In this document: piece by piece, positions 1-6,472 of the stretch
How positions within the stretch are numbered: the stretch's first letter is position 1
How the letters are laid out: every line of letters starts with the position of its first letter
Assembly: GCA_028700355.1 (NCBI GenBank)
Contig: JAQVSX010000011.1
Coordinates: 1-9,397, forward strand
Source of the DNA: Clostridia bacterium
Lineage (GTDB): Bacteria > Bacillota > Clostridia > Christensenellales > HGM11417
Reading direction: 5' to 3'
DNA length: 9,397 bases
Notes under the pieces: model-generated
The model's database searches: none
Seen by the model: only the letters and a program-made list of their open reading frames with translations
Told to the model about the DNA's origin: nothing
Made by a program: the position numbers and the translations under genes

Positions 1-167
1 TAGAGCGTTAACATTTTGCCGCTTTCGCTGACCTTGACAACAGCCTGCCTGTCGGGACTGCTAAGCTTAAATGTATCTACATAATTTATTTTATATTTTA
101 TGCCCCTACCGCTGAGTATTTTTTCTGCCTCTTCTATTGAAAGAGCTATCAAATCATTATTATTCAT
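1..167 (-). CDS. Small PASTA-like protein of unknown function, 3' end cut off by the window edge
   Basis: An open frame starts at ATG 167 and stays open to base 1, giving 55 residues; the C-terminus lies outside the window. The protein begins MNNNDLIALSIEEAEKIL and continues with a pattern of strand-forming residues ending in a VVKVSESGKMLTL segment. The layout of leucine-serine, EEA helix, short strand, then VVKV and a glycine turn followed by a hydrophobic strand resembles a single PASTA-like fold. Small proteins of this look are, from memory, found next to frr in Clostridia, but no function is known to me. It starts 9 bases after the frr stop, so it is probably co-transcribed with frr. There is no good Shine-Dalgarno sequence in front of the ATG, so translation may depend on coupling to frr. 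The family assignment is inference; the open frame itself is directly visible. Confidence 0.6.
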   Translation of the reverse strand, partial: MNNNDLIALSIEEAEKILSGRGIKYKINYVDTFKLSSPDRQAVVKVSESGKMLTL

Positions 168-176
168 TGTTATAGA

Positions 177-755
177 TTATACTGTCATTACATCTTTTTC
201 TTTTTCTTTAAGTAAATTGTCAATGCTTTCTATGGATTTAGTAATAATTTTTTCTACTTCCTTTTCGTAAACGCTGCAATCGTCCTCTGATATCTGCTTG
301 TTGTTTTTCATTTTTTTAAAGGATTCGAGCGCCTCTCTTCTAATATTTCTTATAGCTATTTTGCTCTCTTCAGACATCTTTTTAATTTGTTTTACCAAAT
401 CCCTTCTGCGCTCCTCTGTAAGTTCGGGAAAAACAAGTCTTATCACCTTGCCGTCATTTACCGGTGTTATGCCTATGTTTGCTTCAAGTATTCCCTTTTC
501 TACTGCTTTTAATGCGCTTGCATCCCAAACGGCAACAACAAGACACCTTGCGTCAGAAACGGAAATATTAGCCATCTGGTTTATAGGTGTTTTTACGCCG
601 TAATAATCGACAAGCACCTTATCAAGCACATGAGGGTTTGCTCTGCCCGCACGAATGGACGCAAATTCAGACTTTAATACTGATATCGTCTTTTCAGCCT
701 TTTCGTTGATTATTTCAAATTCAAACTGAACCTCTTCGCTGTATTCGTAACTCAT
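177..755 (-). CDS. frr: Ribosome recycling factor
   Basis: The product binds the post-termination 70S ribosome and, with EF-G, splits it so the subunits can be reused; it acts in the cytoplasm. The 192-residue product is close to the usual length of about 185. Recognisable family landmarks are SIRAGRANPHVLDKVLVDYYG (residues 33-52), the PINQMANISVSDAR turn (57-70), the domain II segment NIGITPVNDGKVIRL (93-107), FPELTEERRRDLVKQ (109-123) and the hinge-proximal AIRNIRREA (134-142), followed by a lysine/glutamate-rich C-terminal helix. A longer frame opens at TTG 770, but that TTG lies inside the strong ribosome binding site GGAGGG, which is correctly placed for ATG 755, so ATG 755 is the start. 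The gene has its own promoter and sits behind a terminator. The usual upstream partner pyrH is absent; the upstream gene is a radical SAM enzyme. A small PASTA-like ORF follows after 9 bases. Confidence 0.97.
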   Translation of the reverse strand: MSYEYSEEVQFEFEIINEKAEKTISVLKSEFASIRAGRANPHVLDKVLVDYYGVKTPINQMANISVSDARCLVVAVWDASALKAVEKGILEANIGITPVNDGKVIRLVFPELTEERRRDLVKQIKKMSEESKIAIRNIRREALESFKKMKNNKQISEDDCSVYEKEVEKIITKSIESIDNLLKEKEKDVMTV

Positions 756-762
756 AATACCG

Positions 763-768
763 CCCTCC
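763..768 (-). promoter_or_regulatory. Ribosome binding site that fixes the frr start
   Basis: On the minus strand the sequence reads GGAGGG, then 7 bases, then ATG at 755. This near-perfect Shine-Dalgarno site overlaps the TTG at 770 that would otherwise extend the frame by five residues (MEGGI), which are better read as the ribosome binding site translated in frame. Confidence 0.85.
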
Positions 769-774
769 AAATAA

Positions 775-794
775 ATATAATAAGCTTATTATAT
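775..794. repeat. Perfect 20-bp palindrome overlapping the frr -10 box
   Basis: The sequence ATATAATAAGCTTATTATAT is identical to its own reverse complement over 20 bases. It covers the -10 hexamer of the proposed frr promoter and the predicted transcription start. This position would suit a dimeric repressor operator or a short hairpin at the 5' end of the frr mRNA. A palindrome this AT-rich can also arise by chance, so function is inference. Confidence 0.5.
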
Positions 795-816
795 AATACT
801 TTGATAAAAAATTCAA
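788..816 (-). promoter_or_regulatory. Sigma-A-type promoter for frr
   Basis: On the minus strand there is a -35 box TTGAAT (811-816), an exact 17-base spacer and a consensus -10 box TATAAT (788-793). Transcription would start near 781, leaving a leader of about 25 bases before ATG 755. It lies just beyond the terminator of the upstream gene, so frr is probably transcribed on its own from here. Confidence 0.75.
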
Positions 817-833
817 ATTTAATTGCTGTTAAG

Positions 834-862
834 AAAAAATATCCGCAAAAAAATGCGGATAT
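834..862 (-). terminator. Rho-independent terminator of the KamA-like gene
   Basis: A 9-bp perfect stem (ATATCCGCA at 839-847 against TGCGGATAT at 854-862) closes a 6-base loop. On the minus strand it is followed at once by a run of six T (834-839, partly shared with the stem base). It lies 26 bases past the stop codon of the radical SAM gene. Confidence 0.85.
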
Positions 863-888
863 CTGTTATATAAACTTTTTTTATTTTT

Positions 889-2010
889 TCAGCCCGTCAA
901 ATCGTCGCTGAGCCAATAAGTGTTTTTATCTACATCTACAAAAAATAAGTTGTTTATATCGCCTTTTGACTTTGCCTGATGCTGCTTAAAAATCAGTTTG
1001 CCGCTTTCTATCTTTCCAATTATTTCTATTTTGCCTTTGATATGGCTCATGGCAAATTTAAAGCGCTTTGCCACACCCGACAGTTTTGCCTTTGTTTTGT
1101 CTGTAATGCTGCAAGATGTCAGCAGCGGAACGGCAAACAAATCCTTTACGCCTTTTACGGGACGGCATTGAAATAAGTAATACGGCGAAATGCCGTTTGA
1201 AGCCAATTCGTTGAAAAGCGTCGCAAGAATATCGGAATTATCGTTTACACCCTTTAACAACACCGTCTGATTGAGTACGGGTACGCCTGCATGGCGCATT
1301 TTATCGGTTGCCGCAACGGCTTCCTTTGTAAGCTCTCTCGGATGGTTAAATTGCGTTACAAGGTATATTGTTTTAATTTTACTGTACTTTTCAAAAAGCT
1401 CTATAAACTCACTGTCGCCATTTATCCTTTGCGGAAAAACAACAGGCGTGCGTGTGCCGAACCTTATAAACTTTAAATGCTTGATTTTTGAAAGGCCGCT
1501 TAAATATCTGCTGATAACCTTATTTGTGTTAAGCAGCGCATCGCCTCCTGAAATCAGTACATTGTCTACTTCGGGATGTTCTTCTATATATTTAATAGCT
1601 TTATCGGTAAATTTTAAAATTTCTTCTTCTGACTGACCTACAAGCCGTTTTCTAAAACAATATCTGCAATACATTGAACATACATTGGTAGAAAGCAGCA
1701 GCACCGTATTGTCATATTTATGCTGTATGCCTTCTGATACTGTATTGCAAAGCTCTCCGCTGGTATCCTTTAAACCTTGTGCGGTGCCTTCTTCTAAGGA
1801 AGCTATACACATTTTGTAGATAGGGTCGCTGTAATCGTTTTTTTCTATCAGATTAAGATAGTAACGGGTAACGGAAATAGGATACTTTTCCCCAATCCTT
1901 TTCAGTTTTTCAGCGTTTTCCCTTTTTACATATCCTAAATCTACTAACTCATCTACCGTTGTAACAGCTTCCGACAGTTCTTTTTGCCAACTTTTTTTGT
2001 TTTCAATCAA
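889..2010 (-). CDS. KamA-family radical SAM protein lacking the lysine-aminomutase PLP motif
   Basis: The 373-residue protein carries the radical SAM cluster motif CSMYCRYC (C111, C115, C118), SISGGD-like LISGGDALL (152-160), TRTPVVFPQRI (186-196), FNHPRELT (221-228) and NQTVLLKGVND (247-257), all typical of the lysine 2,3-aminomutase/EpmB family. It should bind a [4Fe-4S] cluster and S-adenosylmethionine and generate a 5'-deoxyadenosyl radical. Unlike true lysine 2,3-aminomutase it has no PGGGGK motif, which holds the PLP-binding lysine. The position after PYYLFQC, where the aminomutase has a substrate-binding aspartate, is Arg283 (CRPVKG). The C-terminus instead has MSHIKGKIEIIG (321-332) and a WLSDDL tail. 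The reaction is therefore unknown. The start is TTG 2010, chosen because AGAGGTGA lies about 5 bases upstream and no better start follows. It has its own promoter and terminator, so it is monocistronic. Confidence 0.85.
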   Translation of the reverse strand: MIENKKSWQKELSEAVTTVDELVDLGYVKRENAEKLKRIGEKYPISVTRYYLNLIEKNDYSDPIYKMCIASLEEGTAQGLKDTSGELCNTVSEGIQHKYDNTVLLLSTNVCSMYCRYCFRKRLVGQSEEEILKFTDKAIKYIEEHPEVDNVLISGGDALLNTNKVISRYLSGLSKIKHLKFIRFGTRTPVVFPQRINGDSEFIELFEKYSKIKTIYLVTQFNHPRELTKEAVAATDKMRHAGVPVLNQTVLLKGVNDNSDILATLFNELASNGISPYYLFQCRPVKGVKDLFAVPLLTSCSITDKTKAKLSGVAKRFKFAMSHIKGKIEIIGKIESGKLIFKQHQAKSKGDINNLFFVDVDKNTYWLSDDLTG

Positions 2011-2042
2011 ACAATCACCTCTTTAATATTTCTTAGGGTTGT

Positions 2043-2071
2043 ATTATAACATAAAAATAAAAAAATTGCAA
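2043..2071 (-). promoter_or_regulatory. Promoter of the KamA-like gene
   Basis: On the minus strand a -35 box TTGCAA (2066-2071) is followed by exactly 17 bases and a consensus TATAAT (2043-2048), with an upstream TG forming an extended -10 (TGTTATAAT). The leader would be about 25 bases. The spacer is almost all T and A. Confidence 0.75.
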
Positions 2072-2154
2072 AAACTGTATTTTTCGCCAAGAGTATCTAA
2101 AAATGATAAGAAACATCTTTGTATTAATTCTATAACTTCAAAAACCGCTAGCAT

Positions 2155-2187
2155 AAAACAAAATGCGGCTTGCATACAGCAAGCCGC
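2155..2187 (-). terminator. Rho-independent terminator after the lipoprotein gene
   Basis: A 9-bp perfect GC-rich stem (GCGGCTTGC at 2165-2173 against GCAAGCCGC at 2179-2187) has a 5-base loop. On the minus strand it is followed by ATTTTGTTTT. On the plus strand it is followed by TTCGTTTTT, so it could stop transcription in both directions. It lies 36 bases past the lipoprotein stop and ends the peptidase/lipoprotein unit. Confidence 0.85.
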
Positions 2188-2223
2188 TTCGTTTTTATTG
2201 TAACAAAAGACCATAAATATAAA

Positions 2224-2874
2224 CTATACTTTGTTTAATAAAAGAGTATTATCGCTTTCGTCAAAAGACAATATAACGGGCACAAACTCAAGACTGTTAT
2301 TATCAGAATAGCCCCTCACTGCATTAAATACTATTGTTTTATTTTCTTCTGATATTTCTACTGTTGAAATTCTTTGATAATACTGCTTTATATAATCCCA
2401 ATCCTCGTAAGCTTGCATTTTTTTATCTAAAACAAAGCCGCCTTTAACAATATGCCTCGGCATATATATGTAGTATAACAAATCTTCATTGTTGTCATCT
2501 GACAAATTTAAAGATATTTCTTCAGAAGATAAACTGTAGAAATGCTTTTTTTTAACCAATCCGCTATAATTTAATGTATAATAGGAATCATTTTCAAAAA
2601 AAAGTACTAATTTTTCGGATGTCTGTGAGTCGATATATTCGTATAAATATCCATTAATATTCTTCAGTTTTTTAAAATACTGTTCAGGTGTTTCATTAAT
2701 GAAAAATGAGTATTGATTAGGCATTTGATAATTAATTATGTGATGGCATTCAATGGTAAAATCATTCTCGGTAATAGAAGATTTTACAACAAGCACTTCT
2801 CCCGTCTTGTCGCCACAAGAACACATAAATAGCAGTAATATCGCATTTAAAAAAACAATAAATTTTTTTTTCAC
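2224..2874 (-). CDS. Putative lipoprotein of unknown function
   Basis: From GTG 2874 the product is 216 residues. It begins with lysines 2-4, then a hydrophobic stretch (FIVFLNAILLLFM, residues 5-17), then CSC at 18-20. Cys20, preceded by serine, is the more likely lipidated residue, although MCSC is not a textbook lipobox. The mature part is polar and rich in Asn, Asp, Tyr and Ser, looks mostly beta-stranded and has no catalytic motif that I recognise. It would be anchored on the outer face of the membrane. The frame can be extended to TTG 2892, but GAGG at 2883-2886 is spaced 8 bases from the GTG, and the extension would put acidic residues before the signal peptide. It begins 24 bases after the secreted peptidase gene and shares its promoter and terminator, so the two may work together (inference). 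Confidence 0.8.
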   Translation of the reverse strand: MKKKFIVFLNAILLLFMCSCGDKTGEVLVVKSSITENDFTIECHHIINYQMPNQYSFFINETPEQYFKKLKNINGYLYEYIDSQTSEKLVLFFENDSYYTLNYSGLVKKKHFYSLSSEEISLNLSDDNNEDLLYYIYMPRHIVKGGFVLDKKMQAYEDWDYIKQYYQRISTVEISEENKTIVFNAVRGYSDNNSLEFVPVILSFDESDNTLLLNKV

Positions 2875-2898
2875 AAATAAGACCTCAACCAAAATTTA

Positions 2899-3834
2899 TT
2901 AAATATAATTTTCAGAATGACCTCCCGTAGGGTCAGTAAAGTTTATGCTAGTAAATCCTGCAGCATCTCCTAAATACGGATCAGTCATTGCGTCCCAATC
3001 AATGTACCTTTGATCTGAATACCAGCCGTCACTTACCGCAAGCATTATGTATTCTGTCCTTACCCACCACCATAAGAATTTTCTTTCTGAATAATAAACT
3101 TTATAGCCGTTTATAAGCACAGTATGCGAGCCATAAGTTCCGCTACTCATATTAAGTATTACAGGTTTATTATCATCTACAATCGCCATTATTGTACCGA
3201 GAGCATATATTAAACCTCGTTTACCTATACAATAATTATAACCGTATTCCTGTATCGTATCGGTAATTATCGAACCTATATATAAAGGGTTTGTTGCGCC
3301 TGTTGACGGGTCATAACCGTTACCCGTTCCTTCTGTAATTGCTTTGTGAAATATATTATCTATTGATGCATTATTTAGATATGTAAAACCCTTATATGTA
3401 CCGTATGCTTTCAGCAATTTTGCAATTGCAACAATTGAACATGAATTTTTAAGTGATGTGCCGTAAGTATTATTATGGTTATTTAAAAATGTACTAATAA
3501 CATTAAAGTTTACGCTACTTAGCATTTTTACCTTACTTGAGTCAAGGTAGCATGTTACACCGTAACGGTTGTTTATATATGTAGAGGGGTTATGTATTCC
3601 TCCGTAACCGTTTCCCGTTTGACCCGGATAATTTTTAGTTTCCCAATTAGCTAGCAATTCTTCCCTTTCTTCTTCAGAAAGTTCCAAGAACTGTTTGTTA
3701 GCTTGATACTCCTCACCAAAATACTTATCTTTTGTAGAAGTAGCTGCAAAAGCACTAACAGAAAACAAGTTTATACTTACAATTACAGAAACAAGTAAAA
3801 AAACTATTAGCAAATTTACCTTTTTAATGTTCAT
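2899..3834 (-). CDS. Secreted C39/papain-like cysteine peptidase
   Basis: The 311-residue product has a classical Gram-positive signal peptide: NIKK at the N-terminus, a hydrophobic core at residues 7-26 and a likely cut after SAFA (residue 30). Then comes an acidic helix (LSEEEREELLANW, 52-64), a Gly/Asn/Tyr-rich linker (NYPGQTGNGYGGIHNPSTY, 68-86) and a papain-fold domain. The catalytic residues are probably Cys132 in NSCSIVAIAKLL, His237 in GSHTVLINGY and Asp269 in AVSDGW, in the order expected for C39-like peptidases. A loop between the His and Asp carries three consecutive tryptophans (255-257). The substrate is not evident. There is no ABC transporter or GG-leader peptide nearby, so a bacteriocin-maturation role is unlikely. 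The start is ATG 3834 with AGGAGG 7 bases upstream. It has its own promoter and is followed by the lipoprotein gene. Confidence 0.75.
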   Translation of the reverse strand: MNIKKVNLLIVFLLVSVIVSINLFSVSAFAATSTKDKYFGEEYQANKQFLELSEEEREELLANWETKNYPGQTGNGYGGIHNPSTYINNRYGVTCYLDSSKVKMLSSVNFNVISTFLNNHNNTYGTSLKNSCSIVAIAKLLKAYGTYKGFTYLNNASIDNIFHKAITEGTGNGYDPSTGATNPLYIGSIITDTIQEYGYNYCIGKRGLIYALGTIMAIVDDNKPVILNMSSGTYGSHTVLINGYKVYYSERKFLWWWVRTEYIMLAVSDGWYSDQRYIDWDAMTDPYLGDAAGFTSINFTDPTGGHSENYI

Positions 3835-3865
3835 GATAGAACCTCCTACAATATTATTTGTTTAT

Positions 3866-3894
3866 ATCGTAGCACAATTAAAAAGATAATTCAA
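3866..3894 (-). promoter_or_regulatory. Promoter of the peptidase/lipoprotein unit
   Basis: On the minus strand a TTGAAT -35 box (3889-3894) is separated by 17 bases from TACGAT (3866-3871), which is preceded by TGC and so forms an extended -10. The -10 matches the consensus at four of six positions. The leader would be about 25 bases and contains the AGGAGG ribosome binding site. Confidence 0.6.
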
Positions 3895-4027
3895 TAATAA
3901 TTTAAAAAATTTATTAATTGTTTTGTCGAAAATATTATATATCATTATATGATAAAGAAATATAAATATGTTATTGTAGGAGTGCTTTTTTGCTGTCTTA
4001 ATAAAAATCTAATATACTAAACGGGAC

Positions 4028-4065
4028 ATCACAATATTTATTGAATGTATTTTAAATTATGTGAT
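4028..4065 (-). other. Imperfect inverted repeat after nadC, no clear terminator
   Basis: ATCACA at 4028-4033 pairs with TGTGAT at 4060-4065. After two mismatches, five further A/T pairs extend the stem around a 12-base loop. No T-run follows on the minus strand, so it does not look like a standard terminator. The rest of the 261-base gap between nadC and the peptidase gene (3835-4095) is very AT-rich and, apart from the promoter near 3880, holds no ORF or motif that I can support. Transcripts from the nad operon might therefore run into the peptidase gene. Confidence 0.35.
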
Positions 4066-4095
4066 TAATTGCGGCTTTATGTCAAACTTATGCCA

Positions 4096-4926
4096 TTATT
4101 CAAATTTCATACTTATATCGAGCGCTTTTACAGAATGGGTAAGTGCTCCCATAGATATAAAGTCCACTCCCGCAGCGGCAATTTCTGCAATATTTTTTTC
4201 GTCCATATTGCCCGACGCTTCTGTAAGCGCCCTGCCGTCAATCAGCTTTACCGCCTCAATAATTTGGCTGATATCCATATTGTCCAGCATAATTATATCG
4301 GCATTGCAGCTTAGCGCCTCTTTTACCATTTGTATATTTTCTGTTTCTACTTCTATTTTTAGTGTATGCGGCAAAACTGCCCTTGCCCTCTCTACCGCCT
4401 GCTTTATGCCGCCCGCCGCTTTTATATGGTTGTCTTTTATGAGTATTCCGTCAAAAAGCCCAAATCTGTGGTTATAAGCGCCGCCCGTTTTTACTGCGTA
4501 TTTGTCAAAAGCCCTTAAACCGGGGACAGTCTTGCGTGTATCACAAATTCTGGTTTTTGTACCCTTGACCATTTCCGAAGCCTTTGCGGCGGCAGTCGCA
4601 ATGCCGCTCATTCTCTGCATAAAGTTTAAAGCCGTTCTCTCTCCCGTAAGCAGCGCCCTTGCCGAGCCGTAAATATTTGCCAAAACATCGCCTTTGTTTA
4701 TTTTTTCGCCGTCATTTTTAATTATCTGATAATTAATGGTTTTATCGAGCAGCTTAAACACCCTTTCGGCAACAGGCTGACCGCATATCACGCCGCTTTG
4801 CTTGGCGATAATTTGCGCCGAAGCCGTCATATTTTTATCAACGGTGGCGTTTGTCGTAACATCTCCGCTCAATATGTCTTCCTTTAACGCATTTTTAATT
4901 GTTTCGTCTGATATAAATTTAACCAT
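4096..4926 (-). CDS. nadC: Nicotinate-nucleotide pyrophosphorylase (quinolinate phosphoribosyltransferase, carboxylating)
   Basis: The enzyme converts quinolinate and PRPP to nicotinate mononucleotide, CO2 and pyrophosphate, the last step of de novo synthesis before the shared NAD pathway. At 276 residues it is of normal length. Motifs in order are LKEDILSGDVTT (14-25), GERTALNFMQRMSGIAT (95-111), CDTRKTVPGLR (128-138), KYAVKTGGAYNHR (142-154), LIKDNH (162-167), IEVET (191-195), IIMLDNM (211-217), EASGNM (236-241) and FISMGALTHSVKALDISM (256-273). The usual GGG before xNHR reads GGA here, a mild variation. The open frame extends to TTG 4968, but AAGGG at 4934-4938 is 7 bases before ATG 4926, and the longer version would overlap nadB by 26 bases. 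It is the last gene of the nadA-nadB-nadC operon, 16 bases after the nadB stop. Confidence 0.96.
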   Translation of the reverse strand: MVKFISDETIKNALKEDILSGDVTTNATVDKNMTASAQIIAKQSGVICGQPVAERVFKLLDKTINYQIIKNDGEKINKGDVLANIYGSARALLTGERTALNFMQRMSGIATAAAKASEMVKGTKTRICDTRKTVPGLRAFDKYAVKTGGAYNHRFGLFDGILIKDNHIKAAGGIKQAVERARAVLPHTLKIEVETENIQMVKEALSCNADIIMLDNMDISQIIEAVKLIDGRALTEASGNMDEKNIAEIAAAGVDFISMGALTHSVKALDISMKFE

Positions 4927-4942
4927 ATTGTTACCCTTAAAA

Positions 4943-6472
4943 TTAATCTTTTCTGAAATGTGCGCCAACGCTCTGCTCTCTGTTTAGTGCGCCCTGCAAA
5001 ATCTTAACCGAAACGCTCGCCATATTAAGAGTTTCTATCTCTGCCGCCGAATTCAGTCTGCAAGCTGAAAGGTTTTTCTCATAAAGGCTTATTTCTTCTT
5101 CTGCCTGCTTTAATCCCTCTTTATTTCTTACGATGCCGCCCTGTTTTGTCATAAGGTCCTTAATTGTAGAGCGGTATGTTTGCCAGTCGTATATGTTTTT
5201 GGTTTTATTTTTTGACGGAAGATTGAGCTTGCCCGCCTTAACAGTTTGCCTGCCGTTTATATTTAAAGCGCACCGCCTGCCGAAAACCAGACATTCAAGC
5301 AGGGAATTGCTCGCAAGCCTGTTTGCGCCGTGAACGCCTGTGCAGGAACATTCTCCGCACGCATAAAGCCCGTTAATATTGGTTCTTCCCCAAAGGTCTG
5401 TGGTGATTCCGCCCATAAAATAATGCTGAACGGGTATTACGGGAATCCAGTTGAATGCAATATCGATTCCCCTTTTCATACATTCCTCATATATTTTAGG
5501 AAATCTCTTTTTTAAAAAGTCCCTTCCTTTAAAGGATATGTCAAGATATACGCAGGGCAAGTCGTTTTGTTTCATTTCTGATATTATCGCGCGGGATACG
5601 ATGTCGCGCGGCGCAAGCTCGGCTAAGGGATGAACTTTTAACATAAACCTTTCACCTTTTCTGTTTAGCAGTATTGCGCCTTCTCCCCGCAGAGCCTCCG
5701 ATATCAGAAAAAACTTCATACTAAGGTCGGGGTGAATAAGCGCTGTAGGGTGAAACTGCACAAATTCCATATTATCAATATTTGCGCCCGCCCTAATTGC
5801 CGCCGCAATGCCGTCCCCTGTACAGCATACAGAATTTGTGGAATTGCGGTAAAGATGACCTATGCCTCCCGTCGCAATAATTATGTTTTGCGCATATATT
5901 AAAAATTCGTTGTTTTTGTCTATTACGCTTATTGCGGCTGCGTTGCCTTTGTCATCTGTTATAATATCGCAAAGCATTAAATTGTTAAAGATTTTTATGT
6001 TTTCCCTTTTTTTTACTTCTTTCAATAAAGTTACGGTAAGGTGATAGCCCGTAGCGTCGCCTCCGCAGTGCAGTATTCTGTCATGGCTGTGAGCGCCCTC
6101 GCGTGAAAGGCAAAGCCTGCCGTTTTCCGTATCAAACGGAACGCCGATTTCTATCAGCCTTTCTATTTCTGCATTGCTTTCGCTAACAAGCACATTAACG
6201 GCTTCTTCGTTGCAAAGACCTGCGCCGGCTTTAAGCGTATCTCTTATATGGTTTTCTAAGCAGTCGTCGCTTAGTCTTACAGTGGCAATGCCGCCCTGTG
6301 CATTTATGGAATTAGATTCTTCTTCGCTGTATTTATTTAGTATAGCAACATTGCAGCTTTTGTCTATACTCAGCGCAGCATAAAGCCCCGCTGCGCCCAT
6401 ACCTATTATTATAACATCATAATTATAAGAAGGGCATTCAGACAGCTTACCGGTAACAAATTCTCTTTTCAT
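4943..6472 (-). CDS. nadB: L-aspartate oxidase
   Basis: This FAD flavoprotein oxidises L-aspartate to iminoaspartate, which NadA uses directly. In anaerobes of this kind fumarate is the likely electron acceptor rather than oxygen (known for the family). The 509-residue protein is of normal length. It shows the N-terminal dinucleotide-binding motif VIIIGMGAAGLYAALSI (20-36), SINAQGGIA (55-63), SREGAHSHDRI (123-133), IIATGGIGHLYRNSTN (198-213), FVQFHPTAL (237-245), ISEALRGEGAIL (257-268), LAPRDIVSRAI (286-296) and ACGECSCTGVHGANRLASNS (371-390). H241, R289 and R385 correspond to substrate-binding and catalytic residues of the family, and E125 to the conserved glutamate. The tail ends QSVGAHFRKD, a shortened form of the usual GxHYRxD ending. 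Its ATG overlaps the nadA stop as ATGA, with GGAG 8 bases upstream inside nadA, which indicates translational coupling. Confidence 0.97.
   Translation of the reverse strand: MKREFVTGKLSECPSYNYDVIIIGMGAAGLYAALSIDKSCNVAILNKYSEEESNSINAQGGIATVRLSDDCLENHIRDTLKAGAGLCNEEAVNVLVSESNAEIERLIEIGVPFDTENGRLCLSREGAHSHDRILHCGGDATGYHLTVTLLKEVKKRENIKIFNNLMLCDIITDDKGNAAAISVIDKNNEFLIYAQNIIIATGGIGHLYRNSTNSVCCTGDGIAAAIRAGANIDNMEFVQFHPTALIHPDLSMKFFLISEALRGEGAILLNRKGERFMLKVHPLAELAPRDIVSRAIISEMKQNDLPCVYLDISFKGRDFLKKRFPKIYEECMKRGIDIAFNWIPVIPVQHYFMGGITTDLWGRTNINGLYACGECSCTGVHGANRLASNSLLECLVFGRRCALNINGRQTVKAGKLNLPSKNKTKNIYDWQTYRSTIKDLMTKQGGIVRNKEGLKQAEEEISLYEKNLSACRLNSAAEIETLNMASVSVKILQGALNREQSVGAHFRKD

Noticed and set aside
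889..2010. Naming this gene lysine 2,3-aminomutase (kamA) or epmB
   Set aside because: The PLP-lysine motif PGGGGK and the substrate aspartate are missing, and the C-terminus differs from both families, so only the superfamily name is supported.
2899..3834. Bacteriocin-processing C39 peptidase
   Set aside because: There is no fused or neighbouring ABC transporter and no double-glycine leader peptide, and the protein has a signal peptide, so it acts outside the cell.
3930..4020. Possible small gene or non-coding RNA in the peptidase-nadC gap
   Set aside because: No ORF of meaningful length with a ribosome binding site was found on either strand, and the region is simple AT-rich sequence with only short chance inverted repeats such as TATCAT-TAT-ATGATA.
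4028..4065. CRP/FNR-like binding site from ATCACA and TGTGAT
   Set aside because: The half-sites face the opposite way from the CRP consensus (TGTGA-N6-TCACA) and are separated by 26 bases, which does not fit a single dimer site.
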